8,534 nucleotides of DNA from Hyphomicrobiales bacterium (GTDB taxonomy: Bacteria > Pseudomonadota > Alphaproteobacteria > Rhizobiales > Aestuariivirgaceae), in the NCBI GenBank assembly GCA_025362535.1, contig JANYGE010000276.1, forward strand, positions 1 through 8,534, in the 5' to 3' direction. Numbering within the stretch: position 1 is the stretch's first letter; every line of letters begins with the position of its first letter. The notes below the pieces were generated by a model. The model was not told the origin of the DNA. It did no database searches and worked only from the letters and a program-made list of their open reading frames with translations. The position numbers were made by a program, and so were the translations under genes. This document shows, in pieces, positions 1 to 6,211 of the stretch.

Positions 1-666
1 ATGTTGCTCATCCATGAAGTGATGGGCCGCAATTGTGGTTGGCTGACAGCGGCTACAGCTGATGTTTATCGCAAGCGTCTCAAGAAGCAAAAATTCGTAC
101 CCGATTTCAATCTCGCTCTGGACCACAAGGATATTGATGCGGTTTATGTGCCAGAGCTGGCAATCGATCTCGAATCCGAGGCAAAGCGTTTGAAAAAAGC
201 CATGGATAAAAATGATTGCGTTACAATTTTCCTGAGCGAAGGTGCCGGCATCAATGACATCGTTGCCGAAATGGCAGCGCGGGGCGAAGAAGCAGCGCGC
301 GATGCCTTTGGCCATGTGAAGATTGACTTGATCAATCCAGGTGCCTGGTTCGCCAAACGTTTTGCTGACATGGTAGGCGCTGAAAAGACCTTGGTGCAAA
401 AATCAGGTTATTTTGCTCGCTCGTCCAAAGCCAACAAAGAAGATTTGGCTTTGGTGAAGCTGATGGTGAAAGAAGCCGTGAAGAATGCCCTTAAAGGTGT
501 TTCCGGTGTGATTGGCCATGACGAAGGCAAGAAAGGCCAACTCCGCGCCATTGAATTTCCCCGCATCAAGGGCGGCAAGGAATTTGATACCAAGGCCAAA
601 TGGTTCGGCGCTTTGCTGAAAGACATCGGCCAACCCAAAGGCAAGAAGATCGATGTGAAGCATTGA
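1..666 (+). CDS. pfp: Pyrophosphate-dependent 6-phosphofructokinase, C-terminal part (5' end outside window)
   Basis: Phosphofructokinase that phosphorylates fructose 6-phosphate to fructose 1,6-bisphosphate in the cytoplasm. The 221 visible residues carry the family motif HEVMGRNCGW near residues 5-14; MGR binds the sugar phosphate. Further family stretches are FLSEGAG (about 77-83), QKSGYFARSS (133-142) and RIKGGKEFD (188-196). Family members are about 400 residues long, so roughly the N-terminal 45% is missing and the ATG at base 1 is an internal methionine. The residues that separate PPi from ATP use (GGDD versus GGDG, and PKTIDND) lie upstream and cannot be seen. The PPi assignment rests on resemblance to rhizobial Pfp C-termini, where the reaction is reversible. 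The gene ends in TGA and an exporter gene starts 13 bases later, so the two may share a transcript. Family assignment is firm; phosphoryl-donor specificity is inferred. Confidence 0.85.
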   Translation: MLLIHEVMGRNCGWLTAATADVYRKRLKKQKFVPDFNLALDHKDIDAVYVPELAIDLESEAKRLKKAMDKNDCVTIFLSEGAGINDIVAEMAARGEEAARDAFGHVKIDLINPGAWFAKRFADMVGAEKTLVQKSGYFARSSKANKEDLALVKLMVKEAVKNALKGVSGVIGHDEGKKGQLRAIEFPRIKGGKEFDTKAKWFGALLKDIGQPKGKKIDVKH

Positions 667-679
667 TGGGCGAGGGGCG

Positions 680-1558
680 GTGAACATAAATAATCGCCCG
701 TTCCTATTGCTCATCGGAACTGGCGTGATGCTGGGTCTCAATTTTCCACTGGGAAAACTGGCAATTGCGGCAGGAGTGCATCCGGCCTTGTGGGCAGCGC
801 TGATTTCTTTGGGGGCAGGCTTGGCCATGTGGCTGATTACGGCTTTGTTTGAACGCAATGCAGCAAAGCCCAAAGCCGTTCTGAAATTCGCCCTCACTTC
901 GGGGTTCATATCTTATGTCATGCCGAATTTTCTAACCTTCTTGGTCATCTCCAAAATTGGCAGCGGCCTGAGCGCCGTCATGTATGCCCTTTCACCGGTT
1001 GTCACGGCTTTATTCTCGATCATCTTTCAGGTGCGACCGCCAAATCGATTTGGCCTGATCGGCATTGCATTGGGCCTCGCTGGGGCTTTGCTCATCATCA
1101 TGGGTCGCAACAGTAATTTTGAGACAGACAGCAAATTGTGGATCATCGCTGCCCTGTTCATTCCCGTGTTTCTCGGCCTCGGAAATGTCTACCGCACCAA
1201 AGCTTGGCCAGAGGGAGCGTCACCGCGAAAACTCGCCAGTCTCACAAATCTTGCAGCGGTACCCTTTCTGTTGCTCTTCGAAATTCTGCTCAACGGCACG
1301 CTAAATTTCTCACCTTTGCTGCAAATCCCCGGCCTCATCGCAGCGCAATTGGCAGTCTCCACCATCAATTTCATGATGTTCTTCCGCTTGCAGCAAATGA
1401 GTGGCCCTACCTATTTAAGCCAGATCGGCTATGTCGCCGCAGCAGTGGGGCTGGTCATTGGCGTCACCATATTGGGTGAAACCTATCCCATATTGGTCTG
1501 GCTGGGGGCAGGCGTTGTTGCCCTTGGGATTGCATTTTCAACCTGGGGTCAGCGCTAA
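680..1558 (+). CDS. EamA/DMT-superfamily transporter, probable small-molecule exporter
   Basis: An integral inner-membrane protein of 292 residues, the usual length for ten-helix drug/metabolite transporters built from two EamA repeats. Hydrophobic segments can be placed near residues 7-28, 36-57, 68-90, 95-118, 124-141, 153-171, 187-205, 214-236, 243-265 and 269-287. Helix 4 carries the family-like stretch SAVMYALSPVVTALF, and the second repeat has the matching PTYLSQIGYVAAAVG. The hydrophilic stretch near 172-186 is the loop between the halves. The start is GTG, preceded closely by a purine-rich GAGGGG (672-677); this spacing is short, and an internal ATG at codon 17 would cut into helix 1. 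It follows the phosphofructokinase gene by 13 bases on the same strand and is probably co-transcribed. Substrate cannot be told from sequence; relatives export amino acids, nucleosides or other metabolites. Confidence 0.85.
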   Translation: MNINNRPFLLLIGTGVMLGLNFPLGKLAIAAGVHPALWAALISLGAGLAMWLITALFERNAAKPKAVLKFALTSGFISYVMPNFLTFLVISKIGSGLSAVMYALSPVVTALFSIIFQVRPPNRFGLIGIALGLAGALLIIMGRNSNFETDSKLWIIAALFIPVFLGLGNVYRTKAWPEGASPRKLASLTNLAAVPFLLLFEILLNGTLNFSPLLQIPGLIAAQLAVSTINFMMFFRLQQMSGPTYLSQIGYVAAAVGLVIGVTILGETYPILVWLGAGVVALGIAFSTWGQR

Positions 1559-1587
1559 TTTCGGCGACATTTACGTCGCCGAAATTA
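1556..1587. terminator. Perfect 13-bp hairpin between convergent genes, probable bidirectional terminator
   Basis: The arms TAATTTCGGCGAC (1556-1568) and GTCGCCGAAATTA (1575-1587) are perfectly complementary around a 6-base loop. The left arm includes the TAA stop of the transporter gene, and the convergent gene ends 20 bases beyond the right arm. The A/T-rich outer stem gives a short T stretch in either direction, but there is no long T tract. Termination is inferred from position and symmetry. Confidence 0.6.
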
Positions 1588-1607
1588 CTGAAGTACCCTG
1601 GTCCGGC

Positions 1608-2660
1608 TTAATAAGCTTGGATCGGGAGCAGGCCGCCTGGGCCGACCATAATCATCCAAATTTGATCAGGGCCAGCCTCGATCGTCTCGGTTTGAACGCC
1701 CTGCATCTCAGCCTTGAACGTGCCCGGTGCAATGTCAATCATCGGCCCATCAGGCGCTTTGCTGCCTGCCAATGCCTTAACCTTTATGGCTTTGCCGCCA
1801 ATCTTAACTGTCACGGTCTTTTCGGTTATATTGCCAAGGGCAACTTTGACTTGGCCCGGTTTTGGAAAAAGCGGTGACTTTGAAGCGGCCAACTTGTCGC
1901 TGATGCCGAGTTGCAAACTTGTGTCACTGCCATCGCGTTTAACGGTCAAAGTTGCTGGACCATTTGGGGTGTCAAAGATTACAGTTGCCGCATCATCGCT
2001 GATCTTGGTTTTATCCTCAACTTCCTTCCAGCCCTTGTCTGAGAGTTCTTTGCGGTACATGTCGACCACGACAGCAACTTTGGCAGCCACAGTTGCAGAA
2101 ATGCTGTGCCGGAAAATAGTGGACTCGGAGCCACTTGAAACACCTTCATTGGGAACTGGAAGTCCATCCTTATCTGTGAAGGTGAGCAGCGTGTTGCCAT
2201 TTTCAACTTGGGCGCTTGAGTCAGAGGCCGCACTTGAATCCGCAGCGGCCTTGCTGGCCAGAGCCTCGCCTTCGGCAGAGAATTGCGTGTGATCACCCAT
2301 TTTCATCATGGTGAAATTCAGCTGATCCTCCCCCTTGGAAAACATCACATCAACCATATTTTCTTGGTCAATGACGGAGGGCTCGGCCGTCCAGCCCAGC
2401 TTTTTCATCGCATCGCGAAAAAACTGTGCCAGTTCCTTTGGGCCTGTTGCAGAGTCAAATTGAAGTGAACCAGACTCCGCATCGTAATTCATATTTTCGG
2501 CGTCAGGTGGAAGCGGGATGGGTGGCGTGGTCTTCGAATCATCAACCAAGATGATCCCTGGATTGGTTGCCCAACTGCAAGTTGCTGGCGTTAAATTTAG
2601 AAATGTAAAAACTGAAAATACCAAACATACGGATTTGCCGGTGGCATATGTACGAAACAT
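1608..2660 (-). CDS. Hypothetical secreted protein with two related internal repeats
   Basis: I do not recognise this 350-residue protein. The N-terminus looks like a Sec signal peptide: basic residues at 3 and 9, a hydrophobic core at about 11-23, and a likely cleavage after SWA at 29-31. The preceding Cys28 does not sit in a proper lipobox. Two segments resemble each other: about 73-130, with FFRDAMKKLGW at 80-90, and about 188-252, with MYRKELSDKGW at 201-211. Each has an amphipathic helix ending in GW and then beta-type strands. An Ala/Ser-rich linker (about 134-150) joins them. The C-terminal 80 residues (VKVALGNIT to the end) look all-beta. The start at 2660 was chosen because AGGAG lies 7 bases before it and the signal peptide begins there; a longer frame to 2798 has neither. 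It stands alone, convergent with the transporter. Envelope or periplasmic location is inferred; function is unknown. Confidence 0.8.
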   Translation of the reverse strand: MFRTYATGKSVCLVFSVFTFLNLTPATCSWATNPGIILVDDSKTTPPIPLPPDAENMNYDAESGSLQFDSATGPKELAQFFRDAMKKLGWTAEPSVIDQENMVDVMFSKGEDQLNFTMMKMGDHTQFSAEGEALASKAAADSSAASDSSAQVENGNTLLTFTDKDGLPVPNEGVSSGSESTIFRHSISATVAAKVAVVVDMYRKELSDKGWKEVEDKTKISDDAATVIFDTPNGPATLTVKRDGSDTSLQLGISDKLAASKSPLFPKPGQVKVALGNITEKTVTVKIGGKAIKVKALAGSKAPDGPMIDIAPGTFKAEMQGVQTETIEAGPDQIWMIMVGPGGLLPIQAY

Positions 2661-2667
2661 GCGTAGT

Positions 2668-2672
2668 CTCCT
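2668..2672 (-). promoter_or_regulatory. Ribosome binding site that sets the start of the secreted-protein gene
   Basis: On the minus strand AGGAG lies 7 bases before the ATG at 2660. This is the only good Shine-Dalgarno match near the candidate starts. It also places the start exactly at the signal peptide, which excludes the 46-codon extension to 2798. Confidence 0.75.
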
Positions 2673-2687
2673 GAAGGCCCCACAACG

Positions 2688-2717
2688 GATATATCGTTGG
2701 ATGGATGCGAATGTCCA
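2688..2717 (-). promoter_or_regulatory. Candidate promoter of the secreted-protein gene
   Basis: On the minus strand TGGACA (2717-2712) matches the -35 consensus TTGACA at five of six positions. It is followed after 18 bases by TATATC (2693-2688), which matches TATAAT at four of six. A transcript starting about 7 bases further on would have a leader of roughly 20 bases that includes the AGGAG site. The match is by eye only. Confidence 0.4.
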
Positions 2718-2862
2718 GCAAATGGTGGTTAGCCATCCTAACAGATAAATGGCGATAAGATTTTGCCCTGAACAGCCCTCTAAATCTTCCCTTTCCAATC
2801 CGAAAACCCTCTGCTAAAGCACCGCCACTGAAATGCCCCGGGGCCAAAAGCCTAAGTGCAAC

Positions 2863-2947
2863 GCGGACGTGGTGAAATTGGCAGACACGCAAGATTTAGG
2901 TTCTTGTGAGGAAACTCGTGGGGGTTCAAGTCCCTCCGCCCGCACCA
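2863..2947 (+). tRNA. tRNA-Leu, anticodon UAG
   Basis: An 85-base class II tRNA with an encoded CCA end. It has D-stem GTG/CAC with AAATTGGCAGA in the D loop, and anticodon stem CAAGA/TCTTG. The anticodon loop is TTTAGGT with anticodon TAG at 2897-2899. The variable arm has stem GAG/CTC around a GAAA loop, typical of leucine tRNAs. The T loop is TTCAAGT, the discriminator base is A2944, and CCA is 2945-2947. It decodes CUA and, by wobble, other CUN codons. The acceptor stem GCGGACG/CGCCCGC pairs except for an A-C mismatch at the fifth pair (2867 with 2939). It lies 59 bases before tig on the same strand. Confidence 0.95.
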
Positions 2948-3006
2948 TGTTCGAATGCGCCGAACTTTCCCGGATTGGCCCCAACTGAAAGCAGAGACAA
3001 GACATT

Positions 3007-4374
3007 ATGCAAGTTACAGAGACATTGAATTCCGGCCTGAAGCGCGAGTTTAAAGTGGTGGTCAACGCCGCTGAACTTTCCAAGGAAATGGACGCCAAGT
3101 TGAAAGACATGGCAGGCAAGGCCCAGATTAAAGGCTTCCGCCCCGGCAAAGTTCCAGTCGCTCATTTGAAGAACATGTACGGCAAATCCATGATGGCCGA
3201 AGTGATTCAAACCACGGTTGATGCACAAGCCAAGTCTGTGTTTGCCGATCGTAAATTGAAGCCGGCCTATCAGCCAGAAGTGAAGTTTCCGGAAGATGAA
3301 GCAGAAGTGAGCGCTGTGATGGATGGCAAGGCTGATCTTGCCTTCTCTCTCGCTGTGGAAGTGATCCCTGAATTTGAAGTGCAGGATTTCTCCGGCATCG
3401 AATTGCACAAGCATATTGTTGCGGCATCTGATGCACAGATGGACGAGGCATTGAAGCGTCTGGCTGATCAATATAAAGCCTTCGAAGCCAAGAAAGACGG
3501 CGCTAAAGCCGAAACTGGAGACAAAGTGAATATCAACTTTGTAGGCTCGATTGATGGCGTGGAATTTACTGGCGGCAAGGGCGATGATATTCCCCTCGAA
3601 ATTGGTTCCAACCAATTTATCCCAGGCTTTGAGGATCAACTGATCGGCGCCAAGGTTGGCGATGATCTGACTGTGAAAGTCACTTTTCCCGAAAACTACG
3701 GTTCTAAAGAACTCGCAGGCAAAGCCGCTGAATTTGCTGTGCATGTCAACGGCATTGAAGCCCCAGGCGAAGGCAAGATCGACGAAGATTTCGCCAAGCG
3801 TTTGGGCTTTGAAGATTTGGGCAAGCTCAAGGACATGGTGAAAGCTGGTCTGGAACGCGAATTCGCGCAGATGACCAACATGAAGTTAAAGCGCGATGTG
3901 CTTGATGCCATGGACAAGCAGTATGCCTTTGAATTGCCAGAGCGTTTGGTTGAAGCCGAATTCAATAACATCTGGGCCGCCTTGAATGGTGAAATGCAAA
4001 AGGCTGGTAAATCCTTCGCGGATGAAGGCACCACTGAAGAAGATGCCCGCAAAGAATACCGCGCGATTTCAGAACGCCGCGTGCGTCTGGGCCTCGTGCT
4101 CGGCACCATCGGTGAAAAAGAAGGCGTGCAAGTCACCGATCAAGAATTGCAAGCCGCCCTCATCGGCCGCGCCCGCCAATTCCCAGGCCAAGAAAAGCAA
4201 GTCTTCGATCATTACCGCAAAAATGGCAACGCTCTGATGGAACTGCGCGGCCCGATTTTTGAACAAAAAGTTGTGGACGTGATCGTCGGCCGCGCCAAAG
4301 TGACAGATAAATCAGTCACCCGCGAAGAATTGAAAGCGCTGGTTGAAGATGAAGAAGATGGTGTGGCGGCTTAA
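3007..4374 (+). CDS. tig: Trigger factor, ribosome-associated chaperone and prolyl isomerase
   Basis: Cytoplasmic chaperone that binds near the ribosome exit tunnel and shields nascent chains. At 455 residues it is of usual length. The N-terminal ribosome-binding domain (about 1-115) carries the signature GFRPGKVP at 43-50, which contacts the large subunit. The FKBP-type prolyl isomerase domain spans about 168-252, with GDKVNINFVGSIDG, GSNQFIPGFEDQLIG and VTFPENYGSKELAGK. The C-terminal substrate-cradling domain runs from about 258 to the end and is helical, closing with an acidic tail. The start ATG has only a weak purine-rich leader (GCAGAGACAAG) and no strong Shine-Dalgarno, but the N-terminus MQVTETLNSGLKREF is family-typical. 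It follows tRNA-Leu with no obvious terminator between them and is followed by a strong terminator. The location upstream of clpP-clpX-lon is the standard alphaproteobacterial arrangement. Confidence 0.97.
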   Translation: MQVTETLNSGLKREFKVVVNAAELSKEMDAKLKDMAGKAQIKGFRPGKVPVAHLKNMYGKSMMAEVIQTTVDAQAKSVFADRKLKPAYQPEVKFPEDEAEVSAVMDGKADLAFSLAVEVIPEFEVQDFSGIELHKHIVAASDAQMDEALKRLADQYKAFEAKKDGAKAETGDKVNINFVGSIDGVEFTGGKGDDIPLEIGSNQFIPGFEDQLIGAKVGDDLTVKVTFPENYGSKELAGKAAEFAVHVNGIEAPGEGKIDEDFAKRLGFEDLGKLKDMVKAGLEREFAQMTNMKLKRDVLDAMDKQYAFELPERLVEAEFNNIWAALNGEMQKAGKSFADEGTTEEDARKEYRAISERRVRLGLVLGTIGEKEGVQVTDQELQAALIGRARQFPGQEKQVFDHYRKNGNALMELRGPIFEQKVVDVIVGRAKVTDKSVTREELKALVEDEEDGVAA

Positions 4375-4390
4375 TTTATCCGAGCGTTAG

Positions 4391-4432
4391 AATTGAATAG
4401 GGCAACTTCGGTTGCCCTTTTTATTTTCAATT
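4391..4432 (+). terminator. Rho-independent terminator of tig
   Basis: The stem AGGGCAAC (4399-4406) with GTTGCCCT (4411-4418) is closed by the very stable C(UUCG)G loop and followed by TTTTATTTT. A second flanking pair, AATTGAA (4391-4397) with TTCAATT (4426-4432), can extend the base. It begins 17 bases after the tig stop. Its right side overlaps the last codons of the convergent DUF1989 gene. In the opposite direction the T tract is poor. Confidence 0.9.
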
Positions 4433-5284
4433 GCCTGAGTTGGTGTAGCCATTTACATCCGGCGAAGCCCAACCTTTTGGCGCCTGTCGCGGCTTGTAAA
4501 TTTCTACCTTCAGCGGATAGCAAGCAGCTGTATCGCTTGAATGTTCTGCCCCGCAATCTCCGCCGGGGCAGGCGGAGAGGGCACCCAACAAGTTGATCTC
4601 GGCAAAGAATTCTAAGAAGTCTCCGGGTTGAACCGGCGTTTTCTTCATAAAATATTGGCCGGTGTCGCGCGTGAAGCCCGTGCACATGAAGACATTCAAA
4701 ACGTCATGCACAAAGGGTTCACAGTCCTTAAAGCTACGCTTGGTTGCATGTGCCAATGCGTTGGTGAGATTGGAATGACAACAGTGATGATAATTGTCGC
4801 CCGATAAAAGATGATGGGTGTAGGGATCACAGCGGGTGCCGATCACATCATGCACCGACCCACCAAACTTATCGAAACCATACCAATCAAGAGTGTCCTC
4901 AGTGATGGTCGCCATCGGACGCATGAAAGGCAAATTTGACCACATGCGGTCGCCCACTGAAAGGTGGGTGCCGTGCAACGCTCTGGTTTTTCCGGAAAAG
5001 AATCGTTCATTGTTGTTGTCAGCGTTCCACAGATTGAGATCACCAACTTGCGGGCCTTCAATTGAGATAATTCGAAAAAAATGACCAGCCTGAACAGAAA
5101 ACGTCTGGCCTTCGCGTGGCGGAACCACCACCTCATCAATTTTGGTCCAACCCTCGCGTGCGGCGCGGTAGGCTTTAAGGTCGGGCTTCTGCAATGTTTC
5201 GATTGGATAGCAGATGACAGGAGAAATCGCCTTTCGAGCCGGGGCATCTTGCGGGGCTATATGCTCAGGCTCGCTCAATTTCAT
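4427..5284 (-). CDS. DUF1989 family protein (urea carboxylase-associated type)
   Basis: A 285-residue soluble protein with no signal peptide or membrane segment. It carries the DUF1989 pattern: VGDLNLWNAD (80-89), RALHGTHLSVGDRMWSN (101-117), HDVIGTRCDPYTHHLL (145-160), YHHCCHSNLTNAL (165-177), a DVLNVFMCTGF strand, SACPGGDC (237-244) and CYPLKVEIY (255-263). The conserved His and Cys residues suggest a metal or catalytic site, which is inference. In other bacteria pairs of DUF1989 proteins accompany urea or guanidine carboxylase, and some act as carboxyguanidine deiminase subunits. Here there is one copy and no carboxylase nearby, so its substrate is open. Three ATGs are possible (5302, 5290, 5284). 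I chose 5284 because GGAG lies 7 bases before it; the others give 6 or 2 more residues. It is convergent with tig and divergent from clpP, and interrupts the usual tig-clpP adjacency. Confidence 0.87.
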   Translation of the reverse strand: MKLSEPEHIAPQDAPARKAISPVICYPIETLQKPDLKAYRAAREGWTKIDEVVVPPREGQTFSVQAGHFFRIISIEGPQVGDLNLWNADNNNERFFSGKTRALHGTHLSVGDRMWSNLPFMRPMATITEDTLDWYGFDKFGGSVHDVIGTRCDPYTHHLLSGDNYHHCCHSNLTNALAHATKRSFKDCEPFVHDVLNVFMCTGFTRDTGQYFMKKTPVQPGDFLEFFAEINLLGALSACPGGDCGAEHSSDTAACYPLKVEIYKPRQAPKGWASPDVNGYTNSGN

Positions 5285-5290
5285 GCTCAT

Positions 5291-5297
5291 TCTCCCC
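5291..5297 (-). promoter_or_regulatory. Ribosome binding site that decides the start of the DUF1989 gene
   Basis: GGGGAGA on the minus strand lies 6-7 bases before the ATG at 5284. It is directly against the ATG at 5290, too close to serve it, and downstream of the ATG at 5302. This favours the 285-residue form beginning MKLSEPEH. Confidence 0.65.
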
Positions 5298-5320
5298 ACC
5301 ATGGTGCTTCAATTGGATTT

Positions 5321-5326
5321 ACTATA
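5321..5326 (-). promoter_or_regulatory. Candidate -10 element for the DUF1989 gene
   Basis: TATAGT on the minus strand matches TATAAT at five of six positions and lies about 36 bases before the chosen start. No good -35 element stands 16-18 bases upstream of it. The call is therefore weak. Confidence 0.3.
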
Positions 5327-5357
5327 GCCGAACTGCAATTTCCCGCACCCCCTTCCA

Positions 5358-5385
5358 CTTAACCATTTCACTCCCTATCTATGTT
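5358..5385 (+). promoter_or_regulatory. Candidate promoter of clpP
   Basis: CTTAAC (5358-5363) resembles the alphaproteobacterial -35 form CTTGAC and is followed after 16 bases by TATGTT (5380-5385). It would give a leader of about 30 bases before the clpP ATG. I saw no convincing heat-shock-type promoter here. The match is by eye. Confidence 0.3.
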
Positions 5386-5422
5386 ATCTGATTTGCAGTG
5401 ATTCATTCGAACCGAGGTAACT

Positions 5423-6055
5423 ATGCGCGATCCATTCAACTACGCCGCCGAAGCCGCTTTCTGGCCTTCCGTTATTCAACAAGAATCGCGTGGCGAGCGC
5501 GTTTATGATTTGCCATCGCGTCTGCTGCGTGAACGCATCATTTTCATTACCGGGCCGATTGATGATCAGGTGGCAGCCTCGGTTTGCATGCAGCTTTTGT
5601 TCTTGGAGGCCGAAAACCCCAAGAAAGAAATCGCCATGTATATCAACTCACCAGGTGGCGTGGTTTCGTCTGGCCTTTCGATTTACGACACCATGCAGTT
5701 CATCCGCCCACAGATTTCAACGATGGTGATGGGCCAAGCGGCCTCTATGGGCTCATTGCTGCTCACAGCAGGAGCCAAAGGCCAACGCTTTGCCTTGCCG
5801 CATTCATCGGTTATGGTGCATCAGCCATCGGGTGGTTATTCTGGTCAGGTGACGGATATCCTGATCCACGCCAAGAATGTGGAAGCTTTGAAGCGCCGCC
5901 TCAACGAAATTTATGTCAAACACAGCGGTCGCACCATTGAAGAAGTAGAAAATGCGCTGGAACGTGACAATTTCTTGACAGCCGAAGAAGCCGTTGCATT
6001 TGGCCTCATCGACAAAGTTCTTGATAAACGCCCAGAACTGAGTGATTCCAAATAG
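5423..6055 (+). CDS. clpP: ATP-dependent Clp protease proteolytic subunit
   Basis: Serine peptidase that assembles as a barrel of two heptameric rings and degrades proteins fed in by ClpX or ClpA. At 210 residues it is of normal length. The catalytic triad is intact: Ser108 in GQAASMGS, His133 in MVHQP and Asp182 in ERDNF. The oxyanion-side glycines are in [12 protein letters not shown] (73-84), and the handle region follows [18 protein letters not shown]. The start ATG has GAGG about 7 bases upstream. The N-terminus after MRDP ([16 protein letters not shown]) differs from the NLVPMVVEQT-type sequence I recall in most ClpP proteins, while RGERVYDL and [10 protein letters not shown] return to the pattern. 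It precedes clpX by 156 bases on the same strand, in the usual alphaproteobacterial order. Propeptide processing cannot be judged. Confidence 0.96.
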   Translation: MRDPFNYAAEAAFWPSVIQQESRGERVYDLPSRLLRERIIFITGPIDDQVAASVCMQLLFLEAENPKKEIAMYINSPGGVVSSGLSIYDTMQFIRPQISTMVMGQAASMGSLLLTAGAKGQRFALPHSSVMVHQPSGGYSGQVTDILIHAKNVEALKRRLNEIYVKHSGRTIEEVENALERDNFLTAEEAVAFGLIDKVLDKRPELSDSK

Positions 6056-6088
6056 TTAACGTCAAAACCTGCGAAATTACTTATGCTT

Positions 6089-6100
6089 AAAACCGGTTTT
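6089..6100. repeat. 12-bp perfect palindrome after clpP
   Basis: AAAACCGGTTTT lies 34 bases after the clpP stop. It has no loop, so it is unlikely to be an efficient RNA terminator. It could be a protein-binding site or chance; function is not evident. Confidence 0.4.
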
Positions 6101-6111
6101 TCGGCAAGGAA

Positions 6112-6126
6112 TGATTAACTTAATCA
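6112..6126. repeat. Inverted repeat with 7-base arms upstream of clpX
   Basis: TGATTAA and TTAATCA flank a single central C in the 156-bp clpP-clpX gap, 86 bases before the clpX ATG. The symmetry fits a dimeric regulator's operator, but no regulator can be named from the sequence. Confidence 0.4.
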
Positions 6127-6201
6127 GGAGCAAGCTGGATTTGAGTCGCTGGATCAGGCTAAGCTCTGCCCAGTCTAGTAGATTTTGAGTCCGTATAGGA
6201 T

Positions 6202-6209
6202 AGGAGAGG
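6202..6209 (+). promoter_or_regulatory. Ribosome binding site that sets the clpX start
   Basis: AGGAGAGG stands just before the ATG at 6212, with 5 bases between AGGAG and the start codon. It supports this ATG over an in-frame TTG at 6185, which would add nine residues not typical of ClpX. Confidence 0.85.
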
Positions 6210-6211
6210 CC

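Noticed and set aside
403..909. 168-codon minus-strand frame across the phosphofructokinase-transporter junction
   Set aside because: Both plus-strand genes are well supported by family motifs and hydrophobic profile, so this is a shadow.
1714..2292. 192-codon plus-strand frame inside the secreted-protein gene
   Set aside because: The opposite strand has the signal peptide, repeat structure and ribosome site; this frame has none of these.
2577..2579. Cys28 of the secreted protein as a lipoprotein attachment site
   Set aside because: The preceding residues PAT do not fit the lipobox; a signal peptidase I site at SWA fits better.
2661..2798. 46-codon upstream extension of the secreted-protein gene
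   Set aside because: It has no ribosome site at 2798 and would bury the signal peptide inside the protein; AGGAG at 2668-2672 supports the start at 2660.
2835..2844. GCCCCGGGGC palindrome before tRNA-Leu as a terminator or operator
   Set aside because: It has no loop and no T tract, and such a short GC palindrome could arise by chance; no function supported.
2926..3744. 272-codon open frame antisense to tRNA-Leu and tig
   Set aside because: It overlaps a certain tRNA and a certain protein gene, and its translation resembles no known protein; it is a by-product of tig codon use.
6112..6126. CtrA binding site
   Set aside because: The two TTAA half-sites here are separated by one base, not the seven required by TTAA-N7-TTAA.
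6185..6211. TTG start giving a nine-residue longer ClpX
   Set aside because: The strong AGGAGAGG site precedes the ATG at 6212, and the zinc-finger cysteines then fall at the usual positions 15, 18, 37 and 40.
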